A stretch of DNA of 64,000 nucleotides. Source: Roseateles aquatilis. Its GTDB lineage: Bacteria; Pseudomonadota; Gammaproteobacteria; Burkholderiales; Burkholderiaceae_C. Position 1 is the stretch's first letter. Each line of letters opens with the position of its first letter. Location: contig NZ_NIOF01000016.1 in the NCBI RefSeq assembly GCF_002205645.1, positions 1 through 64,000 on the forward strand. Direction: 5' to 3'. Both the position numbers and the translations under genes were made by a program. Below the pieces are notes generated by a model. The model made no database searches. It was not told where the DNA came from and worked only from the letters and a program-made list of their open reading frames with translations. Shown one piece after another: positions 50,989 through 58,657 of the stretch.

Positions 50989-51043
50989 CCGGCCCGGCGA
51001 CCCGTCCACGCCGACCCTGCGCGAGACAACGGGAGATCCGACC

Positions 51044-51580
51044 ATGAAACGATCCCAAGACGGCCCCGCCGTGGAGCCACGTCACGAGCCGGCCGCGCAG
51101 CGCGCGCAGGACGACGGCGCGGCACCGGCCGGCGCCGACAGCCAGGCGCTGGACGCGAGCCCCCGCCAGACCGTGCAGCGCCACAAGCTGGCGCAGTTGC
51201 GCAAGGGCAAGGCGCCCGCCGCCCGCTCGGAGGACCGAGGCGGCCTGCCCGCGCCGCTGCGCGAGGGCATGGAGTCCTTGTCCGGCATGAGCCTGGACAA
51301 CGTGCAGGTGCACTACAACTCCGCCAAGCCCGCGCAGCTCAACGCCCATGCCTACGCGCAAGGCCGGGACATCCACCTCGCGCCGGGCCAGGAGCGGCAC
51401 CTCCCGCACGAGGCCTGGCACGTCGTGCAGCAGGCGCAGGGCCGCGTCAAGCCGACCATGACGATGGGCGGCGGCGTGCCGGTCAACGATCACGCGCATC
51501 TGGAGCGCGAGGCGGATTCGATGGGCGCGAAGGCGATGAGCACGCAGCGCAAGGCGGTCAAGGACGAGGACAAGGGCTGA
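51044..51580 (+). CDS. DUF4157 (eCIS core domain) protein
   Basis: The 178-aa protein has an N-terminal low-complexity leader with SPRQTVQRHKLAQLRKGKAP, then the DUF4157 domain: LPAPLREGMESLSGMSLDNVQVHYNS, YAQGRDIHLAPGQERHLPHEAWHVVQQAQGRVKPTM with H122-E-A-W-H126, and EREADSMGAKAM. DUF4157 is the domain most often associated with eCIS cargo proteins and is metallopeptidase-like. Here it stands alone, with no toxin domain after it. It may be a carrier, adaptor or processing factor for cargo. It follows the small basic protein after 55 bases. Confidence 0.9.
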   Translation: MKRSQDGPAVEPRHEPAAQRAQDDGAAPAGADSQALDASPRQTVQRHKLAQLRKGKAPAARSEDRGGLPAPLREGMESLSGMSLDNVQVHYNSAKPAQLNAHAYAQGRDIHLAPGQERHLPHEAWHVVQQAQGRVKPTMTMGGGVPVNDHAHLEREADSMGAKAMSTQRKAVKDEDKG

Positions 51581-51607
51581 GGGCGCAAGACCTGACCCCA
51601 CTTCGGC

Positions 51608-51628
51608 CGGCGACGACCCGCGTCGCCG
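51608..51628 (+). terminator. Hairpin at the end of the eCIS operon
   Basis: CGGCGACG (51608-51615) and CGTCGCCG (51621-51628) form a perfect 8-bp stem with a 5-base loop, 28 bases after the DUF4157 stop. There is no clear T-tract, so termination is likely but not certain. Confidence 0.45.
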
Positions 51629-51681
51629 TGAGCACCTCGTCAGATGGCCGTCATGTTTCCGTTATGTATCCGGATGAGAGC

Positions 51682-51696
51682 AATCTGAAACAGATT
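51682..51696 (+). promoter_or_regulatory. Palindromic operator-like site upstream of the di-haem lipoprotein gene
   Basis: AATCTG-AAA-CAGATT is a perfect inverted repeat in an AT-richer patch (about 51645-51735) of the 250-base gap before the DHOR-type gene. It could be an operator; the binding protein is unknown. Confidence 0.45.
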
Positions 51697-51734
51697 AAAA
51701 CTTGTCCTGCGCCAAGCTGGAAAACCATACTTCG

Positions 51735-51768
51735 CGCCGCGTGACCCCTTCACCGGGGACACGCGGCG
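51735..51768 (+). promoter_or_regulatory. Leader hairpin of the di-haem lipoprotein gene
   Basis: CGCCGCGTG (51735-51743) pairs with CACGCGGCG (51760-51768) around a 16-base loop, about 64 bases before the start codon. It could lie in the 5' untranslated leader. Confidence 0.35.
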
Positions 51769-51831
51769 GCGCACCGCGAGACAGCGGAGCCCGCCCACAC
51801 CGCACCAACGCATGCCGCAGGCACGGGAGGG

Positions 51832-54800
51832 ATGAGGATGGCGATCAAGATCAGGCAAGTCGGGCTCGGCTCGACGTTCGGGCAACTCGCGAGCGGCGCG
51901 CTGCTGCCCGCCGTGCTGGGGAGCGTGCTGCTCGCCGCCTGTGGCGGCGGCGGCGGCGAGAGCAGGACGGAGGTCGGCATCCAGTCGGCCGGCGTCGGCG
52001 AGGTCACCGCGGATTCCGCGGCCCGCGCGAAGGCGATGGCCGGCGACAGCAGCGAGACCGCGCTGACGCCCACCGGCGCGACCTCCAGCTCCAATGAACG
52101 CGGCGACCTGTCCGCCGACAAGGCGATCGACCACGACGACGGCAGCCGCTGGGGCAGCGGCTTCACCGACAACGAGTGGCTGACGCTGGACTACGGCAAG
52201 GCCGTCGACATCGCCCGCGTGCGCATCCAGTGGGAGAACGCGCACGCCAGGCGGTACGCGATCCAGGTCTCCGACGACGGCAAGACCTTCGCCACGATCA
52301 AGACGGTGGAGAACAGCGCCGGCGGCGTCGAGGACATCGGCGGCCTGGCCGGCCACGGTCGTTTCCTGCGCATCCAGGGCCTGAGCCGCTCGACGCAGTA
52401 CGGCTACTCGATCTTCGAGATCCAGGCCTTCAGCGGCACGCCCGTGCCGCCCACCACGCCCACCGATCCCACCGCGCCCACCAACCCGGACCAGCCGCCG
52501 GTCACGCCGCCCGATGGCGACACCAGCCGGCCCGGCGTCGCCGTCAGGCCCGTCACGGTGACGGCCTCCAGCGTCGAGAACGGCGGCCTGTCCGCGGCCA
52601 ACGCCGTCGACGGCAACGCGGCCACGCGCTGGGCCAGCAAGGCCGAGGACGGCGCCTGGCTGCAGTTCGAGTTCGCCTCGCCGGTGAACCTGGGCTACAT
52701 GAAGCTGGTCTGGGAGAACGCCTACGGCAAGGCCTACGCGCTGCAGGTCTCCAACGACGGCAAGACCTGGACCCAGCTGCGCGAGGTCCAGAACGGCAAG
52801 GGCGGCGCCGAGGAGTTCTTCAACCTCGGCGTCAAGACGCGCTTCGTCCGCATGCAGGGCATCGCGCGGGCGACCAACTACGGCTACTCGCTGTTCGAGG
52901 TCGAGTTCAAGACCATCGGCAGCGACAACAGCCTGCCGACGCAGGCGACCTCGCCGCTGCCCTTCCCCGCCAACGGCAACAACCTGGCGGCGCTCTTCGC
53001 TCCGCAGGCGCCGGTCGAGACGCTGCAGTTCACGCTGCCGGACGGCACCTTGATCACGCGCTTCGGCAACCGCGGCGTGGGCCGCCACGGCCGTGAGCGC
53101 GGCGAGGACTGGAACGAGATCGGCTACGGCCCCAACGACACCGTGGACGCCGCCGGCAATCCGGTCGACAAGGGTCCGGGCGCCTACCTGACCTTCGTGC
53201 CCAACTACTTCAAGAACCGCACCTGGGGCCTGGAGATCATCGACAACAGCCGCGTCGCGGGCGTCACCCGGCCGCAGTTGAAGGTCAACACCTACAACCA
53301 GGTCGACTTCCTGCCCGGCGGCACCGCGTTCTTCCGCGCCTTCGACCGCGTCGGCGTGACCGGCTACGGCTGGATGAACAACGGCGCGCTGGTGGGCAGT
53401 CCCGACCAGGTCTGCAAGCCGGTCGCCTACCCGGCCAACGGCCAGCTCGGCACCGACAACTGCACGGTGCTGATCAAGGACTATCCGGGCCACGCGGCGC
53501 TGGACGCCAACGGCTTCCCGAACGGCCAGAACGTGCCGGCGCGGCCGCTGGTCGTGGGCGACGCGATCGAGGTGGCGCCGTCGATGTTCTCGACGACCGC
53601 GGCGATGCAGGCCAAGGGCGACAACGGCGGCATCCGCTACTACGCCAACGAGTGGGTCTACGTGGTGGGGCAAGGCCTGGCCCCGTGGTACGGCGTGCAG
53701 CCGCGCCTGAACAGCGTGCCGCTGCCGGAGGCGACGCTGTCGGGTGGGTCGGGCTCCGTGTCCTACAACTATTCGGACGAAGGCTTCCGGATGTTCCAGC
53801 AGCCGTCCAACAACGTGGGCATGCAGAACATGCAGCGTTTCGTCGAGGGCCGCCGGCTGGTGCACAGCAGCTTCGTCACCGGCGAGCACTCGGAGCCCGG
53901 CAACGACCGCATGGACGCGATCGCCAACCTGGCCGGTCCGCGCTTCAATCAGGCCGCCTGCGTGCAGTGCCACACCAACAACGGTCGCAGCCCGGCGCCA
54001 TGGGCCATCGGGCAGCGGCTGGACACGATGTCGGTGCACGTCGGCGCGCTCGGGGCCGACGGCCGCGTGCGCCCCGATCCGCGTTACGGCGCGACGATCC
54101 AGATGAACGCCCGCTCCGCCAGCGGCAGCCCGCAGAACTGGGGCAACGACGTGCGCGTCGTCGGTTTCGACACCCGCGGCGTCAAGCTCGCGGACGGCAC
54201 CGTCGTCGAGCTGCGCAAGCCCAGGCTGGCCTTCGACGGCCCGGTGCCGGCGCTGTACTCGGCGCGCAGCGCGCAGCCGATGATCGGCGTCGGCCTGCTG
54301 GAGGCGGTGCCGGAGGCCGACATCCTGGCGCGCGTGCGCGCCGTGCCGGACGTGGACGGCGTGCTGGGCAAGGCCAACTTCGTCTTCGACCCCGAGTCCG
54401 GCGCGGTGCGCCTGGGCCGCTTCGGCTGGAAGGCGTCCAAGGCCAGCCTGCGTCATCAGGTGGCCGCGGCGCTGCTGAACGACATGTCGGTGACCTCGCC
54501 GATCTACCCGAACCGCGGCTGCGCCGCCGATCCGGCGGGCTGCCGCTCGGGCCCGGCGCAGAAGGGCATCGGCGAGGCGGACCTGGCCTCGCTGACGCGC
54601 TACATGGAGTTGATCGCGGTGCCGGCCCAGCGCAGCCTGCCCAGCGGCTTCCCCAAGGGCGTGGCGCCGCTGGACGAGCACCGCGTCGATCCGCTGCAGG
54701 TGGCGGCCGGCCGCCGGGTCTTCGACGCGCTGCGCTGCGCGGCCTGCCACACGGCGGAGATGAAGACGGGCAAGACCCACCCCTTCGCGGAACTGCGCGA

Positions 54801-55101
54801 CCAGACCATCCGCCCCTTCACCGACCTGCTGCTGCACGACATGGGCCCCGCCCTGGCGGACGCCCTGCCGGAGGGCCAGGCGCAGGGCGCGATGTGGCGC
54901 ACCGCGCCGCTGTGGGGCATCGGCTATACCGACAAGGTGCAGGCCGCCACGAAGGTCGGCTACCTGCACGACGGCCGCGCCCGCACCGTCACCGAAGCCA
55001 TCCTGTGGCACGGCGGCGAGGCGGAGAAGTCACGCGCGCGCTTCGAGCAACTGTCGACGGCGGACCGGGAGGCGCTGCTGGCCTGGCTGAGGAGCCTGTG
55101 A
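51832..55101 (+). CDS. Lipoprotein fusing two discoidin-like domains to a di-haem DHOR-type oxidoreductase
   Basis: The 1089-aa precursor has a lipobox LAAC (residues 34-37) followed by a poly-Gly stretch. Two F5/8-type (discoidin) domains follow (about 80-205 and 240-365; both show DKAIDHDDGSRWGSG- or ANAVDGNAATRWASK-type openings and end in YGYS(I/L)FE), joined by a Pro/Thr linker. The C-terminal two-thirds is a cytochrome c-type domain with haem sites CVQCH (710-714) and CAACH (969-973), resembling the DHOR/DUF1111 family. It probably sits on the periplasmic or outer face of a membrane, binds a carbohydrate ligand and transfers electrons. The substrate is unknown. Confidence 0.85.
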   Translation: MRMAIKIRQVGLGSTFGQLASGALLPAVLGSVLLAACGGGGGESRTEVGIQSAGVGEVTADSAARAKAMAGDSSETALTPTGATSSSNERGDLSADKAIDHDDGSRWGSGFTDNEWLTLDYGKAVDIARVRIQWENAHARRYAIQVSDDGKTFATIKTVENSAGGVEDIGGLAGHGRFLRIQGLSRSTQYGYSIFEIQAFSGTPVPPTTPTDPTAPTNPDQPPVTPPDGDTSRPGVAVRPVTVTASSVENGGLSAANAVDGNAATRWASKAEDGAWLQFEFASPVNLGYMKLVWENAYGKAYALQVSNDGKTWTQLREVQNGKGGAEEFFNLGVKTRFVRMQGIARATNYGYSLFEVEFKTIGSDNSLPTQATSPLPFPANGNNLAALFAPQAPVETLQFTLPDGTLITRFGNRGVGRHGRERGEDWNEIGYGPNDTVDAAGNPVDKGPGAYLTFVPNYFKNRTWGLEIIDNSRVAGVTRPQLKVNTYNQVDFLPGGTAFFRAFDRVGVTGYGWMNNGALVGSPDQVCKPVAYPANGQLGTDNCTVLIKDYPGHAALDANGFPNGQNVPARPLVVGDAIEVAPSMFSTTAAMQAKGDNGGIRYYANEWVYVVGQGLAPWYGVQPRLNSVPLPEATLSGGSGSVSYNYSDEGFRMFQQPSNNVGMQNMQRFVEGRRLVHSSFVTGEHSEPGNDRMDAIANLAGPRFNQAACVQCHTNNGRSPAPWAIGQRLDTMSVHVGALGADGRVRPDPRYGATIQMNARSASGSPQNWGNDVRVVGFDTRGVKLADGTVVELRKPRLAFDGPVPALYSARSAQPMIGVGLLEAVPEADILARVRAVPDVDGVLGKANFVFDPESGAVRLGRFGWKASKASLRHQVAAALLNDMSVTSPIYPNRGCAADPAGCRSGPAQKGIGEADLASLTRYMELIAVPAQRSLPSGFPKGVAPLDEHRVDPLQVAAGRRVFDALRCAACHTAEMKTGKTHPFAELRDQTIRPFTDLLLHDMGPALADALPEGQAQGAMWRTAPLWGIGYTDKVQAATKVGYLHDGRARTVTEAILWHGGEAEKSRARFEQLSTADREALLAWLRSL

Positions 55102-55107
55102 GCGCGA

Positions 55108-55132
55108 AGGGCGGCGCGGCGGGCGCCGCCCT
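55108..55132 (+). terminator. Hairpin after the di-haem lipoprotein gene
   Basis: AGGGCGGCG (55108-55116) and CGCCGCCCT (55124-55132) form a perfect 9-bp stem right after the stop codon, in the gap between convergent genes. It lacks a T-tract. Confidence 0.5.
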
Positions 55133-55209
55133 GCCCTGCGTCACCGAGGGGAAGGACGGCGCCCGCGGGCGCCGGTCGGCCCCAGGGCCGCGAGCGCCCC
55201 GGGCGGCGC

Positions 55210-55695
55210 TCAGGCGTAGGACTGAAAGATCCTCGTCGCGCCGCCCTTGAGCACCAGCAGCACGTCATACGGCTGGGTCCGGTTGCCGTAGTCCGGCCCG
55301 TCCATCCCTGGACTGCCCAGCGGCATGCCGGGCACGGCCAGGCCCACGGCCTGGGGGCGTTCCTTGAGCAGGCGCCTGATCTCGCGCGCGGGGACGTGGC
55401 CCTCGATCGCATACCCCTCGATGCGCGCCGTGTGGCATGAACCCAAGGCCACGGGCATGCCCAGCGCCTTGCGCGCGTCGGTGTTGCCGTCGTTGTGGAT
55501 GGTGCCGATGGCGAAGCCCTGCGCCTGCAGGTGCGCGAGCCAGTCCTTGCAGCATCCGCACTCGGGGGACTTCCACACCTCGACGACCGGCGCGGACGCC
55601 TTCGCCGACGTCAGCACCGGCGCCGCGCCGATCAGCGCCAGGCCCAGGCCGGACCGGACCACATGCCTTCGATGGATCGAGTGGCTCATGCCCAT
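55210..55695 (-). CDS. DUF411 metal-binding protein
   Basis: The 161-aa precursor has an N-terminal signal (GLGLALIGAAPVLTSAKA) and then EVWKSPECGCCKDWLAHLQAQGF, the CGCC-type cysteine cluster that defines DUF411, and ALGSCHTARIEGYAIEGHVPA further on with a Cys-His pair. DUF411 proteins are encoded beside copper and other metal resistance genes. It should be periplasmic. Its start codon overlaps the stop of the cupredoxin gene by one base (TGATG), so the two are translated together. Confidence 0.87.
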   Translation of the reverse strand: MGMSHSIHRRHVVRSGLGLALIGAAPVLTSAKASAPVVEVWKSPECGCCKDWLAHLQAQGFAIGTIHNDGNTDARKALGMPVALGSCHTARIEGYAIEGHVPAREIRRLLKERPQAVGLAVPGMPLGSPGMDGPDYGNRTQPYDVLLVLKGGATRIFQSYA

Positions 55696-56249
55696 CAATG
55701 CCCGTGATTGGCCTGGCCGTCCACCGCCTTCGGCACGGCCTTGGCCGGCGCGGCCTTGGCGTCCAGCTTGGCGACCGTCACGGCGCCCTTCATGCCGGCG
55801 TCGTAGTGACCCGGCTGCAGGCAACCGAAATCGACCTTGCCCGCCTTGGTGAACTGCCAGATCACCTCGCCCGTCTTGCCGCCCGCCAGGGTGACCATCT
55901 GCGGATCCTCGTGCTCCATCTCGGGGTTCTTGAGCATGGCCTGGTAATGCGCCTTCAATTCCTGCTCGGTGCCGAGCACGAATTCGTGCTTGACCTGCCC
56001 GGAGTTCTTCACCTTGAAGCGGATCGTCTCGCCTTGCTTGACCTGGATGCTGGCGGGCGAGAAGCGCATGGTGTCGGTCATGTCCACCACGACGGTGCGG
56101 GTGACCTGCCGTGCCTGGCCGGGCTTGCCGATGGCGCTGTCCTCGCCGCCATCGCCGTGGCCATGGCCGCCGGCATGGTTGCCCGCGGCGATGGCGGCGC
56201 CGGCGCCGACCGCGAGCAGGGCCGCGACAAAGAGGGAATGACGGTTCAT
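55695..56249 (-). CDS. Cupredoxin-domain copper protein
   Basis: The 184-aa precursor has a signal peptide ending near AAIAAG, a His-rich segment (NHAGGHGHGDGG) and a cupredoxin domain: MRFSPASIQVKQGETIRFKVKN, VKHEFVLG and GKVDFGCLQPGHYDAGMKG, with the type 1 copper ligands His, Cys, His and Met. The His-rich part may bind extra metal. It should be periplasmic and act in electron transfer or copper binding. The C-terminal tail is Ala/Lys/Val-rich. The DUF411 gene is coupled downstream. Confidence 0.88.
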   Translation of the reverse strand: MNRHSLFVAALLAVGAGAAIAAGNHAGGHGHGDGGEDSAIGKPGQARQVTRTVVVDMTDTMRFSPASIQVKQGETIRFKVKNSGQVKHEFVLGTEQELKAHYQAMLKNPEMEHEDPQMVTLAGGKTGEVIWQFTKAGKVDFGCLQPGHYDAGMKGAVTVAKLDAKAAPAKAVPKAVDGQANHGH

Positions 56250-56388
56250 GAGCGATTCCTTGAGAAGGGAGGTTCAATGTCGCGGCCGGCGACGGCACGC
56301 ACCAGGGCAGGTCCAGGGAGGGACCAGGGACCGGGCCACTGTAGGCACGGCCATCCGTCAGTGACCGAACGGGAACATGACAGCGCCG

Positions 56389-57834
56389 TCATGTTGCCGG
56401 CCTTTCGGGCGCGGACGCGCGCTCCGTCGGCAGCCGCACCGTGAAGCGTTCGCCGCCGAGCGGCGACGGCTCGACCTCGATGCACCCGCCCAGCACCCGC
56501 GCGATCGACTGGCACAGCGCCAGGCCCAGGCCGGTGCCCGGCACCTCGTCGCCGCGCGCGGAGGCGCCCCGGTAGAAGCGCTCGAACAGATGCGGCCGTT
56601 CATGGTCGGGCACGCCGGGGCCGTCGTCCTCGACGGTGATGCGCGCGCCGTCGTCGTCGGCGCCCAACGACACGAGCACCATGCCGCCCGCCGCGTTGTA
56701 CTTGATCGCGTTGTCCACCAGGTTGGACACCACCAGCGCCAGCATCGGCGGCACGGCGCGCAGGCCCGCCGTCGGCGCCATGGCCGTCTCGACCACGTCC
56801 AGGCGCACCCGCACGCCATGCCGCTGCGCCGTCCCCTGCGCGCGCCGCACGACCTCCTCCACCAGCTGGACCAGCGCCACCGGGGCCTGCTGCCCGGATT
56901 CCTGGCCGGAGTCCAGCCGGGCGAGCGTCAGCAACTCCTCGACCAGCATCGTCAGCCGCTCGACCTCGTCCAGGCAGGATTGCAGCGCGCCGACGTACTC
57001 GACGCCGTCGCGCGGGCGGCGCAAGGTGATCTCCAGTTCCGCGCGCAATCGCGACAGCGGCGATCGCAGCTCGTGCGACGCGTCCGCGGTGAAGCGGCGT
57101 TGCGCCTCGAAGGCCCGCTCCAGCCGCGCGAGCATGTCGTTCAGGGTGTCGACCAGCCGGCCGATCTCGTCGCGGCTGCCGGGATGGGGCAGGCGGTCCG
57201 ACAGGTTGTGATCGCCGATCCGCTGGGCCTGCCGGACCACGTCGTCGATGGCGCCGAAGACCCGTCCGGTCAGCAGCGCGCCCGCCAGCGTGATCACCAC
57301 GACCAGCACGATGCCCATGGACAGGAACATCAGCCCGGCCGAGTCGACCGCATGGTCGACATCGTCCAGCGAGCCCGCCACCTGCACCGCGAAGGCGCGA
57401 CCCGGCGCCCGCACCGGCACCGAGACGCGGCGCGTGGGCTCCTCGCCGTAGGACAGGTTCTCGAAGACGGCCTCGCCGCCGGCCAGCCGCGCCAGCAGCG
57501 CCGCGTCCGTCGGCAGGGTCGACGCGCCGAGGTTGGCGCTGCGCGCCAGCACCCCGCCGCGCGCGTCGATGATCTGCACCAGCCGGTCCAGCCGCGCATA
57601 CGACGGCGGCGCCGCGCCGTCGGCGCGCTCGTGCACGGTGACGGGCAGGTCGGGATGGTCCGCCAGCGTGCTCGCTTCCTGCTCGGCCAGGGCCAGCAGC
57701 GCGCCGTCCAGTTGGCCGCGCAACGCGGTGACCAGGCTCAGGTAGGTCAGCGACGCGGCCACGGCCAGCACCGCCGCGATGACGACGACGTGGACCAGCG
57801 CCAGGCGGCGGCGGAAGCTGAGGAAGGTGGGCAT
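56389..57834 (-). CDS. Sensor histidine kinase
   Basis: The 481-aa protein has two membrane segments (about residues 9-35 and 155-180) enclosing a periplasmic sensor of about 120 residues, then HAMP, the phosphoacceptor box RRFTADASHELRSPLSRLR, and an ATPase domain with NLVDNAIKYN, DDGPGVPD and GTGLGLALCQSI. It should phosphorylate the OmpR-type regulator encoded just upstream. The ATG at 57834 was preferred; a GTG at 57879 that overlaps the regulator stop is possible. The location beside cupredoxin and RND genes suggests a metal signal. Confidence 0.93.
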   Translation of the reverse strand: MPTFLSFRRRLALVHVVVIAAVLAVAASLTYLSLVTALRGQLDGALLALAEQEASTLADHPDLPVTVHERADGAAPPSYARLDRLVQIIDARGGVLARSANLGASTLPTDAALLARLAGGEAVFENLSYGEEPTRRVSVPVRAPGRAFAVQVAGSLDDVDHAVDSAGLMFLSMGIVLVVVITLAGALLTGRVFGAIDDVVRQAQRIGDHNLSDRLPHPGSRDEIGRLVDTLNDMLARLERAFEAQRRFTADASHELRSPLSRLRAELEITLRRPRDGVEYVGALQSCLDEVERLTMLVEELLTLARLDSGQESGQQAPVALVQLVEEVVRRAQGTAQRHGVRVRLDVVETAMAPTAGLRAVPPMLALVVSNLVDNAIKYNAAGGMVLVSLGADDDGARITVEDDGPGVPDHERPHLFERFYRGASARGDEVPGTGLGLALCQSIARVLGGCIEVEPSPLGGERFTVRLPTERASAPERPAT

Positions 57835-57871
57835 GACTCGTCGCGGTGGCCGTCGGGGATGTTGATCGTCC

Positions 57872-58552
57872 TCAGGCACCGCCGGTCCCGCGCAGGCGGA
57901 AGCCGCTGCCGCGCACCGTCTCGATCAGCGGCGCCCGGCCGGGCGCGTCGATCTTGCGGCGCAGCTTGCTCATGTAGGCGTCGATCAGGTTGTCGATGCC
58001 GGGCAGCTCGTCGTGCCAGATCTGCTCGGCCAGCCGCTGGCGGCTGATCACGACGCCGGGTTGCCGCATCAGCGCCTGCAGCACGGCGAACTCCCTGGGC
58101 GTCAGTTCGATGGCCCGGCCGTCGCGCTCGACGCGCTGCGTCGCGGGATCCAGCGTCAGGCCGGACACGGCCAGCACCGGCGGACGCGTCATGTCCGAGC
58201 GTCGCAGCAGCGCCCGCACGCGGGCCAGCAGCTCCTCGAACTCGAAGGGCTTGGTCAGGTAGTCGTCGGCGCCGGCATTGAGGCCCGCGACGCGGTCCGA
58301 CAGCGCGTCGCGCGCGGTGAGCATCAGGATGGGCACCTGCTGCCCGCGCGCCCGCAGCGTGCGGCACAGCGCCAGGCCCTCGCCGTCGGGCAGCATCCAG
58401 TCGAGCACGACGAGGTCGTGCGTCGAGACGAACGAGGCCTCGTCCGCCTCGGCGACGCTGGCCGCCGTGTCGACGACAAACCCTTCCTCCTGCAGGCCAC
58501 GCGCCAGCAGCCGGGCCGCCTTGCGGTCGTCATCGACCAACAGAATCCTCAT
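57872..58552 (-). CDS. OmpR-family response regulator
   Basis: The 226-aa regulator has a receiver domain (MRILLVDDDRKAARLLARGL) with phosphoacceptor Asp51 in LVVLDWMLPDGEG and a winged-helix C-terminal domain (RAIELTPREFAVLQALM ... NLIDAYMSKLRRKID ... VRGSGFRLRG). It pairs with the histidine kinase encoded just downstream, with which it may overlap by 8 bases if the kinase starts at its upstream GTG. Likely targets are the neighbouring metal genes, but no binding site was identified. Confidence 0.93.
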   Translation of the reverse strand: MRILLVDDDRKAARLLARGLQEEGFVVDTAASVAEADEASFVSTHDLVVLDWMLPDGEGLALCRTLRARGQQVPILMLTARDALSDRVAGLNAGADDYLTKPFEFEELLARVRALLRRSDMTRPPVLAVSGLTLDPATQRVERDGRAIELTPREFAVLQALMRQPGVVISRQRLAEQIWHDELPGIDNLIDAYMSKLRRKIDAPGRAPLIETVRGSGFRLRGTGGA

Positions 58553-58657
58553 TCGCCTGTCCCTCCCCTGTCCTCGCGCATCGCGACGCGGTCGCGCGCC
58601 CTCGTGTCGCCACGATCGCGCAGTCTCGCATGTCGACGACGGCTCGATCTTGGCGCG

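Noticed and set aside
27286-51580. A contractile prophage or a type VI secretion system
   Set aside because: No capsid, portal, terminase, integrase, lysis cassette or TssJ/L/M/K gene is seen; DUF4255, DUF5908-like, Pvc15-type AAA+ and DUF4157 genes are characteristic of eCIS.
51640-55011. A long open minus-strand frame of about 1120 codons opposite the di-haem lipoprotein gene
   Set aside because: It is antisense to a gene with clear domains and haem motifs; its translation is His/Arg/Val/Gly/Ala-rich, as usual for the shadow of GC-rich coding DNA.
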